From Demequina iriomotensis (GTDB lineage Bacteria; Actinomycetota; Actinomycetes; Actinomycetales; Demequinaceae), in assembly GCF_000971395.1 (NCBI RefSeq), contig NZ_BBME01000010.1, positions 306,101 through 370,100 on the forward strand: a DNA stretch of 64,000 bases, written 5' to 3'. The stretch's first letter is position 1; the number at the start of each line of letters is the position of its first letter. The notes beneath the pieces are model-generated. The model ran no database searches. It was not told the DNA's origin and saw only the letters and a list, made by a program, of their open reading frames with translations. This document shows, in pieces, positions 7,873-16,820 of this stretch. A program made the translations under genes and the position numbers.

Positions 7873-10800
7873 TCACAGGGCCCACGCGATCTGGACCTTG
7901 CGCGCACGGCCGGCCTCGACGAGGAAGCCGCGGCCCGGGGGGAAGTCGGCGCGGCGCACGCGACCGAGCGGGGTCGAGAAGTGCATGTCGCCATCCATGT
8001 CGCCGGGCGCGAGCACGAGCCCCCTCCTCGCCGACTGGAACAGCTGCGCAAGCGCGTAGGACTGCTTCCACGCGGAGCTCTCCGCCTCGCCCACCACCAG
8101 CTGGTCGGCGCGCGCGGCGGCTTTGGCCAGCTCGGCGAGCGGCGCCTCCGCCTCCGTGCCGGCGAAGTCGCCCGCGTTCTCGATGAGGATCGTCAACTGC
8201 CCAGGCGCGAGGCGCCCGGACCCGACATGGGACTGCAGCCTGCCCATCAGCTCGGCTGCCGCCGCAGGTGTATCCGCCGCATCGTCCCACCCTCCGGCCG
8301 CGGTGAGCGCCGAGCGTCGTGGCGCGAGGACCGCGACGTACGTCCCCTCCCGCGCGCGCTTGACCGCGCGCCCGATGGCGACGAGCGCCGACGTGCGGCC
8401 CGAGGCCGGCGCCCCCGTCACCATGAAGAGCCCGCTCGCGCGCATCGCGGCCGGCGCGAGGGTCTCGTCGAGCAGGCCGATGGCCGGGAGGCCGTCCAGC
8501 TCGGCGGGAAGGGTTTCGAGCGGGACCTCCTCGGGCATGCGCGCGATGGGCGGCGCCTCGGCCACCCCCTGGCGGCGCATCGCCCCCGCGAGGCGCGTGA
8601 GCTCGTGCGCCTGCGCCGCCATCGAGGCCTGCCCGCCGAACACCGCGACCTGCATCTCGCCATCGCCGAGGATCGCGCGCCCGGGGGCCGAGTCGCCGTC
8701 GAGGACGTCCTTGGGCACGCCGAGCATCACGTAGTCGTCCGGGGTCGCGCAGCGCAGCACCACGCGCTGCTGGAACGTCGACCCGAGCGCCGTGGGGATC
8801 GAGCCGGGCCGGTCGCCGGTCACCACCACGTGGACTCCCACCTGGCGGCCGTCGACCGCGAGCTGCGAGAAGACCCCGAACCATGCGGCGTCGCCGGAGA
8901 ACTCGTACGCGTCGCGGAACGCGTTCATGCCGTCGACCAGGAGGACGATGCGCGGCTCGTCGGGCCGGTTCGCGGCCGCCCGGTACTCGCTCACCGTCGC
9001 GGCGGCCAGCGCAGAGTAGCGCGCCGCGCGCTCGTCGACGACGCCGCGCAGCATGCGCAGGAGGCGCACCACGCGCTCGCCGTCGTCGCCGCTGATGATC
9101 GCGCCGACATGCGGGAGGACTTCGAGCATGCGCAGCGCACCGCCGCCGAAATCGAGGCCGTACACCTGCACCGGACCGCCTCGCGCGGTGAGCCCGCCGG
9201 ACACCGCAAGGGTGCGCAGCGCCGTCGACTTGCCCGATCCGCCGGCGCCGAGGAGCGCGAGGTTGCCCACCTCGTCGGGCTCGTAGAACACCGTGGGCTG
9301 CGCCTGCGCCTGCGGGTCGTCAATCACGCCGAGCACCAGCCTCTGGTCGGTGCGCGGGCTCGGCAGCTTCGCAAGGTCGTACACCTGGGCGAGCTCGGGC
9401 ATCCACGGCTTGCGCGGCTCCGGGATCCCCGCGTGGTGCGCGGACTCCTGCAGGGTGTGCACCACGCGCGCGAGATCGGTCGGCGTGTTGTCGGGCACCG
9501 TGACCGCGGGCGGCTCGGGGACGTCCCACGCCGCACCTGAGCCGAATGCGAGCTCCTCGACCTCGATCCGCGGCGGAGGGACCTCGTCGCCGGTGTGACC
9601 GCCGGCGTACGCCGACTGGAAGGCGGTGAGGCGCCCCGGGCCCTTCTTCACCACTCCCCGACCGGGAATGCCCGGGTCGAAGTGCGCCGCGACCGGGTCG
9701 CCCAGCACATCGTTGGAGTCCTCGGTGTCGGCCATCCTCAGCGCGACGCGCAGGTTGGTGTTCGCGCGCAGGTTGTCCTTGATCACGCCCGCGGGGCGCT
9801 GCGTCGCGAGGATGAGGTGGAGACCCAGCGAGCGACCGCGCTGCGCGACGTCGACCACGCCGTCGACGAACTCGGGCACCTCGTTGACCAGCGCCGCGAA
9901 CTCATCGACCACGATGACGAGGCGGGGCGGCGCATCGGTGTCGCCGCGCTTGAGGAGCTCGTCGAGGTCCTTCGCGCGGCGCGCCTGCAAGAGGTGCTCC
10001 CGGTAGCGCAGCTCGGCGCGCAGCGACGTGAGGGCGCGTCGCACCAGATGGGGCGACAGGTCGGTGACCAGCCCGACCGAGTGCGGCAGCTTGACGCAGT
10101 CCGCGAAGGCAGCGCCGCCCTTGTAGTCGACGAACAGGAACGTCACCCGCTCGGGCGAGTGAGCGGCGGCGATGCCGAGCACCCACGACTGGAGGAACTC
10201 GGACTTGCCGGAGCCAGTGGTGCCGCCGACGAGCGCGTGGGGTCCCTCCTCCTTGAGGTCGAGCACCAGCGGGCCGCCGCCGCCGTGTCCGACCACGGCG
10301 CGCAGGTTGCCGGCGGCCTTGCGGCGGGAGCCGTCGGGCAGCGTGGCGGTGGGGTCCGCGAGCCGCCAGCGCTCTTGCACCGCCTCGACCTCGAGCAGCG
10401 CCTCGGCGCCGCCGATGTCGATGAGGGACACGGTACGCGGGAGGTCCGACTCGTCGGACTCGGGCACGCCCGCGTCGACGGCCGCGGCGAGCGCGCGTGC
10501 CACCGCATCGGCCGTCGCGGCGTCGACCCCCTCGACCGCGACGTCGCCCGTCACGCCTCCGGTGCGGACCCGGCCGGCGACGATGCCGTCGCGGGACGAG
10601 ACGTCGAGATGGATGCGGCATGCGGCTGGCAGCGCCGCGACCGCGCGCGCGCACCAGATCACGTGCACGTTGACATCCGCGCCGCGCTCCGCGATGCGGG
10701 TCGCCCGCGCGCGGTCGACGGGCGCGCCCGCCTCGACGAGCAGCACCACGGCCGGGATCGCCGGGGGCGCGACCTCGGGCTCACGACCGAGATCGAGCGG

Positions 10801-12285
10801 GCCGCGCGGCTGGGCGGCCTTGCCCTCGAGCCGCGAGTCGACCAGGCCCTCGAGCTGCGCGAGCAGCGCCGAGGCGCGCGGATGCGAGGCGGCGAGGTGA
10901 TCGCCCTGGAGCGGCGAGTGCGAGGAGGCCGTGTGCGGCATCCATTCGAGCCAGTCCCAGTCGCCGCGCAGCGAGGGCGGCACGATCGCGGCGCACACCA
11001 GCTCCGCCGGCGAGTGCAGGCCGAGCAGCTGGAGCATCACGCCGCGCGCGACCGCGGCGCGCGGCTCCTGTTCGCCAGCGAGCCCCAGCGAGCCGTCGAT
11101 GCGCAGGTCGGCGAGCAGCGGCACGTTGTCCACGAGCGCGCAGTCGTCGCGCAGGTCGGTGAGGGTGCGCCAATGCTCGGGTGCGGTGTCGTTGGTGGTG
11201 GGGAGCACCACGTGGTCGCGCGACGGCAGGGTCGCGAGGCCCAGCCGCGGCGCGAGGAAGGCCGGGTGCTCGGGCCGGCGGGTCCACAGCAGGCTGCCCC
11301 GCGCGAGTATCGCGTCGACGGTCTCGCGCACGGGCGGGGCCTCCGCCTGGCGCACCTCGCGCTCGCGCTCGCGCCGCGCGGCCATCGTCTCCCGGAACGC
11401 CGAGATGGACGCGGCGAACTGCTCGGCCTGCGCGCGCATCCCGCGGCTCCGCGTCCACTTGGCGTCGAGCCAAGCGCCGACCACCAGGATCGGGCTGAGC
11501 GCGATCATGATGACGCCGATGAGCTGCTTGGTCAGCGCGAACATCACGAGGCCCATCACCAGGGGCGCGACGATCGCGAGGTACGGGAAGCGTTGCGCCT
11601 CGAGGATCTTGGGCGGCTGCGGCGCGGGCACCTCTGCGCCGTCGAAGCGCGCGACCACGCGCGGCGACCGGATGACATCGACCACGGGTGCGGCCGAGGA
11701 CTCCGGGCTCGCCGTGGCGGCGCGCGGCAGCACCGCGACGACGGTGTCGCCGAGCGCGACCTCCTCGCCCGGCTGCACCACCGCACGGGTCACGCCCGCG
11801 CCCGCGACCGTCACGCCGTTCGCCGAGCCCAGGTCGTGCACCTCAACGGCCTCGCCCACGTTGACCCGCAGGTGCCGCTTCGACACGAGCGGGTCGGACA
11901 GCACCACGTCGGCCTCGCGCGCGCGCCCCACCACCGACGTCCCGGAGCGCAGCGGGAACTCCCGGCCGGCATCGGGGCCGGCGAGGACGCGCAGCATCGC
12001 CGCGGCGGTGGCCGCCTCCGCCGGGACCGCGGCACCCGGGGCGACCACCTGGACGCGCGCGCCCGACGTGAGCCCCGACTCGAGCACCGGTGTCGCCGGG
12101 GCGAGAGCACCTCCGTGCGCGCCGGCGATGAGCAGCGTCGCCTCGCCCTGCGCGGTCCGCGCGCCCGTGGGGTCGGCGTGGAGCAGCGCCGCGGCGACGT
12201 CCGCGACCGACGCGGTGGCGTCCGCCGTCACCGCGACGTTGACCGGCTGGCCCCCGGCACGCTCGTACGTGAGCTTGAGACGCAT
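7873..12285 (-). CDS. FHA-containing FtsK/SpoIIIE ATPase, EccC/EssC-type motor of type VII secretion
   Basis: 1470 residues. The N-terminal 80 or so residues look like a beta-grasp domain (MRLKLTYERAGGQPVNVAV). An FHA domain follows (about 115-175: GRAREADVVL, S-K-R-H, S-A-N-G), then two membrane helices (about 232-275: FPYLAIVAPLVMGLVMFAL, VIMIALSPILVVGAW). Three tandem ATPase domains follow. The first has GGTTGSGKS near residue 690 and Walker B LVIVVDEFAAL. The second has GAGGSGKST near 1015 and IVLLVDGM. The third has GAPASGRTS near 1295, with Arg in place of the Walker A Lys, so it is probably inactive. In known systems this motor drives export of WXG100 proteins. The single chain with an N-terminal FHA domain recalls the Firmicutes EssC more than mycobacterial EccC. 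Confidence 0.92.
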   Translation of the reverse strand: MRLKLTYERAGGQPVNVAVTADATASVADVAAALLHADPTGARTAQGEATLLIAGAHGGALAPATPVLESGLTSGARVQVVAPGAAVPAEAATAAAMLRVLAGPDAGREFPLRSGTSVVGRAREADVVLSDPLVSKRHLRVNVGEAVEVHDLGSANGVTVAGAGVTRAVVQPGEEVALGDTVVAVLPRAATASPESSAAPVVDVIRSPRVVARFDGAEVPAPQPPKILEAQRFPYLAIVAPLVMGLVMFALTKQLIGVIMIALSPILVVGAWLDAKWTRSRGMRAQAEQFAASISAFRETMAARREREREVRQAEAPPVRETVDAILARGSLLWTRRPEHPAFLAPRLGLATLPSRDHVVLPTTNDTAPEHWRTLTDLRDDCALVDNVPLLADLRIDGSLGLAGEQEPRAAVARGVMLQLLGLHSPAELVCAAIVPPSLRGDWDWLEWMPHTASSHSPLQGDHLAASHPRASALLAQLEGLVDSRLEGKAAQPRGPLDLGREPEVAPPAIPAVVLLVEAGAPVDRARATRIAERGADVNVHVIWCARAVAALPAACRIHLDVSSRDGIVAGRVRTGGVTGDVAVEGVDAATADAVARALAAAVDAGVPESDESDLPRTVSLIDIGGAEALLEVEAVQERWRLADPTATLPDGSRRKAAGNLRAVVGHGGGGPLVLDLKEEGPHALVGGTTGSGKSEFLQSWVLGIAAAHSPERVTFLFVDYKGGAAFADCVKLPHSVGLVTDLSPHLVRRALTSLRAELRYREHLLQARRAKDLDELLKRGDTDAPPRLVIVVDEFAALVNEVPEFVDGVVDVAQRGRSLGLHLILATQRPAGVIKDNLRANTNLRVALRMADTEDSNDVLGDPVAAHFDPGIPGRGVVKKGPGRLTAFQSAYAGGHTGDEVPPPRIEVEELAFGSGAAWDVPEPPAVTVPDNTPTDLARVVHTLQESAHHAGIPEPRKPWMPELAQVYDLAKLPSPRTDQRLVLGVIDDPQAQAQPTVFYEPDEVGNLALLGAGGSGKSTALRTLAVSGGLTARGGPVQVYGLDFGGGALRMLEVLPHVGAIISGDDGERVVRLLRMLRGVVDERAARYSALAAATVSEYRAAANRPDEPRIVLLVDGMNAFRDAYEFSGDAAWFGVFSQLAVDGRQVGVHVVVTGDRPGSIPTALGSTFQQRVVLRCATPDDYVMLGVPKDVLDGDSAPGRAILGDGEMQVAVFGGQASMAAQAHELTRLAGAMRRQGVAEAPPIARMPEEVPLETLPAELDGLPAIGLLDETLAPAAMRASGLFMVTGAPASGRTSALVAIGRAVKRAREGTYVAVLAPRRSALTAAGGWDDAADTPAAAAELMGRLQSHVGSGRLAPGQLTILIENAGDFAGTEAEAPLAELAKAAARADQLVVGEAESSAWKQSYALAQLFQSARRGLVLAPGDMDGDMHFSTPLGRVRRADFPPGRGFLVEAGRARKVQIAWAL

Positions 12286-12288
12286 GGG

Positions 12289-13035
12289 TCAGCACTCCTT
12301 CAGGGGGTCGGCGGCGTTGCGCGCGTGCTCCTCGTCGAGCAGGGGCAGGTCCGCGCGGGTCACGAGGCGCGCGGCGATCGCGTGCTCGACCAGGCGCGCG
12401 CGGCGGTTGGTCGCATGCCCGCGCACACCGCCATGCAGCCCCGGCACGCCGGCGCGCGTGAACTTGTCGCACACGTTGTCGAGCTTGCGGTTGAAACGGG
12501 TGAGGCTCCATCCCAGCCGTGCCGCGGCGGCCGCGGTCGCGGGGATGTCGCTCATCGACACCCCGTCCCGCCGCAGCATCGGCTCCGCGAGCGCGACGAT
12601 GAGCACGCGCTGCGCCGGGGTCAGGAGGACGTCCCCGAGCGTGGACATGGCGTCCTCGCCCACCAGGCTCGGCGCGTCGTCGAACGTGGGCGCGTCGGAC
12701 AGCAGGGTGAGCTCGTACGTGGTCGAGCCGGCCGTGAAGATCACGGACATCGCCCGGAACACCAGGGGGATCCGCGCGCCAGGGGCGAGCCACGCCTGCA
12801 CACGCCCGAATGCGTCCGTCACCGTCGCGGACAGGCGCGACCCGATGTTCTCCAGCCACCACAGCGACCCGACGACCCGGAGCCGCAGCAGGTGCCGGTG
12901 GAGGAACCGGTTGTCGTCGATCGCGAGGTCTCCCTCGCGGCCGATGACGAAGGCTTCGCCGGGCTGCACCACGTACCGCTCGCCCGCGAACTCGACCGTC
13001 ACCGGCGCGAGCGCGATCTCGACTGCGTCGGTCAC
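12289..13035 (-). CDS. FHA-like protein with C-terminal winged-helix-like region
   Basis: 248 residues. The N-terminal part (residues 1-95) has the FHA pattern of strands and motifs: YVVQPGEAFVIGREGDLAI, then F-L-H-R-H-L-L-R-L, although the usual C-terminal Asn-Gly is unclear. The C-terminal part (about 150-245) reads LTPAQRVLIVALAEPMLRRD followed by a helix-rich LGWSLTRFNRKLDNVCDKF, like a winged-helix DNA- or protein-binding module. It may couple kinase signalling to expression or assembly. The GTG start overlaps the kinase stop by 4 nt (GTGA) and lies 3 nt before the ATPase start after its stop, so translation is coupled. Confidence 0.7.
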   Translation of the reverse strand: MTDAVEIALAPVTVEFAGERYVVQPGEAFVIGREGDLAIDDNRFLHRHLLRLRVVGSLWWLENIGSRLSATVTDAFGRVQAWLAPGARIPLVFRAMSVIFTAGSTTYELTLLSDAPTFDDAPSLVGEDAMSTLGDVLLTPAQRVLIVALAEPMLRRDGVSMSDIPATAAAAARLGWSLTRFNRKLDNVCDKFTRAGVPGLHGGVRGHATNRRARLVEHAIAARLVTRADLPLLDEEHARNAADPLKEC

Positions 13036-14642
13036 GAGGCGCACCCCTCGACGGGATCGGAGACGCGGCCGTCGCCGGCGACCACGCGCACCTCGATGCA
13101 GCTGCTGCCGGACTCGTCCACGTCGAAGGACACCTCGGGCTCGGCGACGGGCGCGAAGCTCGCGTCGGTGCCGACCGTCCGCCACTCGAAGCGGTCACCG
13201 TCCGCGAGCCCCTCGGCGGTCCACGTGAAGGTCGCGGTCGCGCCGTCGACGGTGCCGGCCAGCCCGGTGGGCGCGGCCACCTGCGACACCTCGATGACGT
13301 CGATCGGTCCGGGGCCCATGGTCTCGACAGCATCGACCTCCGCACCGGGGTCCTCACCGCCGCCGAGAGCGACCGCGAGGGCGATGCCGCCCGCGATCAC
13401 CACGGCGCCGGCACCGCTCGCGATGAGCATCGTTCGCGACCGGCGCGGCGCCTCCGCCGGAGCCAGGGCCTCGGCGGCGACCGCGGCCGGGCCCGTCTTG
13501 AGGATCGTGTCGTCGACCTCGGGCGCGCCCGGGACCTCCCGGGTGAAGCCGCCATCGGCGGAAGCCCGCATCACGGTCGCTCGCTCGTCTTCAATCCCTG
13601 CAGCGGGCGGCGGCGCCATCGTGCCCCAGCTCGAGGCGCGCCGCGGCGGCATCGTCGTGCCCGTGTCGACGATGTCGCGCGGCGCGGGCGGGCCCGTCGG
13701 GTCGATGCTGGTGACCGCGCGCACGCGGGTGCGGCCGTCCTCCTCATCGTCTTCCTCGCCAAGGTCGATCGAGTCGTCGAGCACGTCGACCTGGGTCACG
13801 GACATGGACAGCTGCGCCTCGACCTGCTGGAGGGCGTGGGCGAACTCGAGCGCGGTCGCGTAGCGCGCCTCGGGCCGCTTCGCCATCGCGGTCGCGAGCA
13901 CCGCGGTGAGCGCCGCCGGGATGTCGGCGCGGCGCAGCGGCGGCACGGGCGTCGAGACGATGCGCTCCATGACGATCATCTGCGTCGACTGCTCACCCGG
14001 GATCTCGAACGGCGAGTGGCCCGCGAGCAGCGTGTACACGGTCGCGCCCAGGGCGTAGACGTCGGTGCGTCGCGAGCTCACCGGCGGGTCCTCGAAGCTC
14101 TCGGGCGGGCTCCACGGGATCGACATGCCCAGGGAGTCGCCGCCCGCGTCGACCGCGCCGGCGATGCCGAAGTCGGTGAGCGCGGGCCGGTTGTACGCGG
14201 TCACCAGGATGTTGGCGGGCTTGATGTCGCGGTGCAGGATCCCGGCTCGATGCGCGGTCTCGACGGCTCCCGCGACCTGGACGCCGACGCGCAGCGCCTC
14301 CGCGATCCCGAGCGGCTCGCGCTTGTAGCGCGCCTGCATGTTCGCGCGCGGGCAGTTCTCCATCACCAGGTACGGCCTACCGTCGCCCGCCACGCCCGCC
14401 TCGTAGATCGATACGATCGCCGGGTGGCTCGACAGCTGTGCCATCACGTGCGCCTCGGCCGTGAAGCTCTCGGCCGCCGCGGTGTCGAGCCGGTCGGCGA
14501 GGAGCACCTTCACCGCGACCTCGCGGCGCGGCATGTGCTGCTGATAGAGGAACACGTCGGCGAAGCCTCCCGAGCCGAGCAGCGCCCGATACTCGAAGCC
14601 CGGCAGCTCGGGCGGCGCCGATGCGGCGCGGCGCGGGCTCAT
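13032..14642 (-). CDS. Membrane Ser/Thr protein kinase (PknB-like)
   Basis: 536 residues. The N-terminal kinase domain (about 15-280) has the glycine loop LGSGGFADV, AVKVL with the ATP-binding Lys, the catalytic loop HRDIKPANIL near residue 137 and DFG near 158, all intact, followed by the PWSPPE activation/substrate segment. A juxtamembrane linker, one membrane helix (about 405-427, GAVVIAGGIALAVALGG) and an extracellular FN3-like domain of about 100 residues end the protein. It corresponds to Pkb2 of the bifidobacterial PFNA cluster. Likely substrates are the FHA ligands and envelope proteins of this operon; the phosphatase two genes upstream should reverse it. ATGA overlap with the FHA gene. 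Confidence 0.93.
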   Translation of the reverse strand: MSPRRAASAPPELPGFEYRALLGSGGFADVFLYQQHMPRREVAVKVLLADRLDTAAAESFTAEAHVMAQLSSHPAIVSIYEAGVAGDGRPYLVMENCPRANMQARYKREPLGIAEALRVGVQVAGAVETAHRAGILHRDIKPANILVTAYNRPALTDFGIAGAVDAGGDSLGMSIPWSPPESFEDPPVSSRRTDVYALGATVYTLLAGHSPFEIPGEQSTQMIVMERIVSTPVPPLRRADIPAALTAVLATAMAKRPEARYATALEFAHALQQVEAQLSMSVTQVDVLDDSIDLGEEDDEEDGRTRVRAVTSIDPTGPPAPRDIVDTGTTMPPRRASSWGTMAPPPAAGIEDERATVMRASADGGFTREVPGAPEVDDTILKTGPAAVAAEALAPAEAPRRSRTMLIASGAGAVVIAGGIALAVALGGGEDPGAEVDAVETMGPGPIDVIEVSQVAAPTGLAGTVDGATATFTWTAEGLADGDRFEWRTVGTDASFAPVAEPEVSFDVDESGSSCIEVRVVAGDGRVSDPVEGCAS

Positions 14643-16021
14643 GAGAGGCCCTCGAGGGTCACGGTGACGCCGTCGCCGAGCTCGAGGACATCGCCGTCGA
14701 GCAGAATGGTCGCCTCCTGCGGGTGCAGCCGCATCGGGTCCTTCCCAGCGCGCGTGAGTACCGTGCCATTGGTGCTCGCGAGGTCGACCGCGAGCACGGC
14801 GCGCCCCTCGACCCGCAGCTCCACCTGCGATCGCGAGATGTCCTGCGTGGGGCTGTCGACGGTCACCAGGTGCGGCACGTCACCGGTCGAGCGGACCGCG
14901 CGCGGCCGTCTGCCGATCACCGCGGAGCGGTCGAGCGTCACCACGTCCCCGGTCGACAGCCGGGCGGTCGGCACGCGGCGCTCGGGCGCGGCGGCCCCCT
15001 GCCGCGAGACCGCCTGCATGGCGCGCAGCTGCGCGACCGAGACCGTGAGCCCGTCGTGATCGCCCAGTGGCGCCTCGGCAGCGGCGGACGGCGCGGGCTC
15101 CGGCGCGGGCGGGCCGTCGCCCGTGAGGTGGAGAGGCACCCCCGAGATGAGGCCCCCGCTCGAGGCGGCCGCGGGCGACGGGGCCGGGAGGGACGATGCA
15201 GGGGCGGGCTCCAGCTCGCACGCCGGCTCCGCGGGCGAGGCGTCGGGCGCGGGGGACTCAGCGGCCTCGTCCTCCTCCCGCACCGCGGCGCCCTCCACGC
15301 TGCGGAACACCGTCCTGCCGAAGAGGTCGTCGTACGTGGCCTCCTCGTCGGCGGCGGGCTCCTGGACCACGGCGGGCGGCGGCACCATGGACGCGACGGC
15401 ACGCGTCGCGCCGAGGTCATCGTCCTCGTCGTCGCCGTGCCACAGCGTCGCCTCGGGGGCGAGCGTCGCGTGCTCGTCGGCGGTGGCCGGCTCGAGGGCA
15501 GCCGCCAGCGCAGGAACGGTGATCGGCTCGGGATCCGCGGGGACCACCACCGGAGCGTCAGCAGGAGCCACGGCCCGTGCCTCGACCGGTGCTGCGCCGA
15601 TCGCCGTGCCTCCCAACGTGACCGACCCGGACATCACCACGGCCGACTCGACGGGCAGTGCATCGCCTGCGTTCGACCCGCCTCCGCGCAGCTCGACGGC
15701 CTCGGCGTCGGCCAGCACGCGCTCCGCCCACGTGGACACGCCGGTCCCGACGGCCGCGTCGTCAGCGGCGCGTGCCTCGACGTCGCCCCGAAGCACCACG
15801 CGGATGCCGCCGGGCTCGCGGCGCGCGAAACCGAAGTCCGGCAGCGCCGAGAACCCTCCCGCGGCACCTGCGAGCACCTCGATCACCGCAGGGAAGCCTC
15901 CACCCCCGGCGAGACGGGCGTGGACGGCTACCGCTGTCTCGGTACCGACCGCCGGGGGCAGGAGGACCGCAGCGTCCTCGACGACCACACCGAACCAGGC
16001 GCCAGGGCTATACAGATGCAT
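14639..16021 (-). CDS. FHA-domain protein
   Basis: 460 residues. The N-terminal region (1-120, starting MHLYSPGAWFGVVVEDAAVL) is a compact domain of unknown type. A long acidic, Ala/Pro-rich linker follows, with Thr residues that could be phosphorylated (LGATRAVASM). The C-terminal FHA domain (about 365-455) has GRRPRAVRS, ISRSQVEL and DLASTNGTVL. I chose 16021 because GAGGAGG lies 6 nt upstream; the extra 14 residues of the longer frame would sit inside the phosphatase gene. It overlaps the phosphatase by 14 nt and the kinase by 4 nt. Confidence 0.85.
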   Translation of the reverse strand: MHLYSPGAWFGVVVEDAAVLLPPAVGTETAVAVHARLAGGGGFPAVIEVLAGAAGGFSALPDFGFARREPGGIRVVLRGDVEARAADDAAVGTGVSTWAERVLADAEAVELRGGGSNAGDALPVESAVVMSGSVTLGGTAIGAAPVEARAVAPADAPVVVPADPEPITVPALAAALEPATADEHATLAPEATLWHGDDEDDDLGATRAVASMVPPPAVVQEPAADEEATYDDLFGRTVFRSVEGAAVREEDEAAESPAPDASPAEPACELEPAPASSLPAPSPAAASSGGLISGVPLHLTGDGPPAPEPAPSAAAEAPLGDHDGLTVSVAQLRAMQAVSRQGAAAPERRVPTARLSTGDVVTLDRSAVIGRRPRAVRSTGDVPHLVTVDSPTQDISRSQVELRVEGRAVLAVDLASTNGTVLTRAGKDPMRLHPQEATILLDGDVLELGDGVTVTLEGLS

Positions 16022-16820
16022 CGTGAGCCTCCTCGACAGGGGTGCGCGGGACGGTGTCGTCATCGTCGTCGTGCGTCGTCACGCACCCGGCCTCGACGGC
16101 GAGCGCGTCGATCACGATCACCGTCACGTTGTCCCGGCCTCCGGCCGCGAGCGCCTCGCCGATGAGACGGTCGGCGGCCGCGCGAGGGTCGGGTTCGCTC
16201 GTGAGGACGTCGGAGATGAGTTCGTCGTCGACCTCGCCGGTAAGCCCGTCCGAGCACACGAGCACGCGGTCGCCCGTCGCCGCGGGCAGCAGCCAGAAGT
16301 CCGCTTCCGAGTGGGAGCCGGCCCCGATCGCCCGCGTCACCACGTTCCTGTCACGATGCGTGCGCGCCTCCGCCGGGGTGATCTCACCGTCGTCCACCAT
16401 CTCCTGGACCACCGAGTGGTCGACGCTGATCTGCTCGAGGCGGCCTCCCGCGAGGCGGTAGGTGCGTGAGTCCCCGACGTTGACCACCAGCCAGTAGCCG
16501 GCGCCGGCGTGCTCCGCGATCGCGGCGAGGGCGAGCGTGGTCCCCGCGACGGGACCGCCACCCTCGGCGATCACGTCGACGGCGGCACGAGCGCGGGCGA
16601 GCGCCGCGCGGGCATCGTCCACGGCGATCGAGGTGCGTCCGGCGAGCTCCCCGAAGCACGCGATGACGGCGGCGGACGCGAGCTCACCCGCCTCATGACC
16701 GCCCATCCCGTCGGCGACCACGAACACCGGGGCTGCAGCGAGCATCGCGTCTTCATTGAGCTTGCGCCGCAGGCCGGTGTGGCTCGCGGACCCACTCGCT
16801 ACGATGACCGGCGCGCTCAT
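16008..16820 (-). CDS. PP2C-family Ser/Thr phosphatase (PrpC/PstP-like)
   Basis: 270 residues. Bacterial PP2C motifs with the metal-binding aspartates are clear: R-K-L-N-E-D near residue 23, VFVVADGMGGHEAGE near 34, GDSRTYRL near 117, VLVCSDGLTGEVDD near 190 and GGRDNVTVIV near 228. It removes phosphate from Ser/Thr and should oppose the kinase encoded two genes downstream. No membrane helix, so cytosolic. The acidic C-terminal tail (DDDDDTVPRTPVEEA) contains TP sites. It corresponds to prpC of PFNA clusters. 4-nt overlap with the upstream transglutaminase-like gene. Confidence 0.93.
   Translation of the reverse strand: MSAPVIVASGSASHTGLRRKLNEDAMLAAAPVFVVADGMGGHEAGELASAAVIACFGELAGRTSIAVDDARAALARARAAVDVIAEGGGPVAGTTLALAAIAEHAGAGYWLVVNVGDSRTYRLAGGRLEQISVDHSVVQEMVDDGEITPAEARTHRDRNVVTRAIGAGSHSEADFWLLPAATGDRVLVCSDGLTGEVDDELISDVLTSEPDPRAAADRLIGEALAAGGRDNVTVIVIDALAVEAGCVTTHDDDDDTVPRTPVEEAHDASV

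Noticed and set aside
7408..9540. Very long plus-strand open frame opposite the type VII ATPase, and similar long frames at 9595-13863, 23400-26120 and others
   Set aside because: They are antisense to well-supported genes, have Arg/Gly/Ala-rich low-complexity translations and arise from the high third-position GC.
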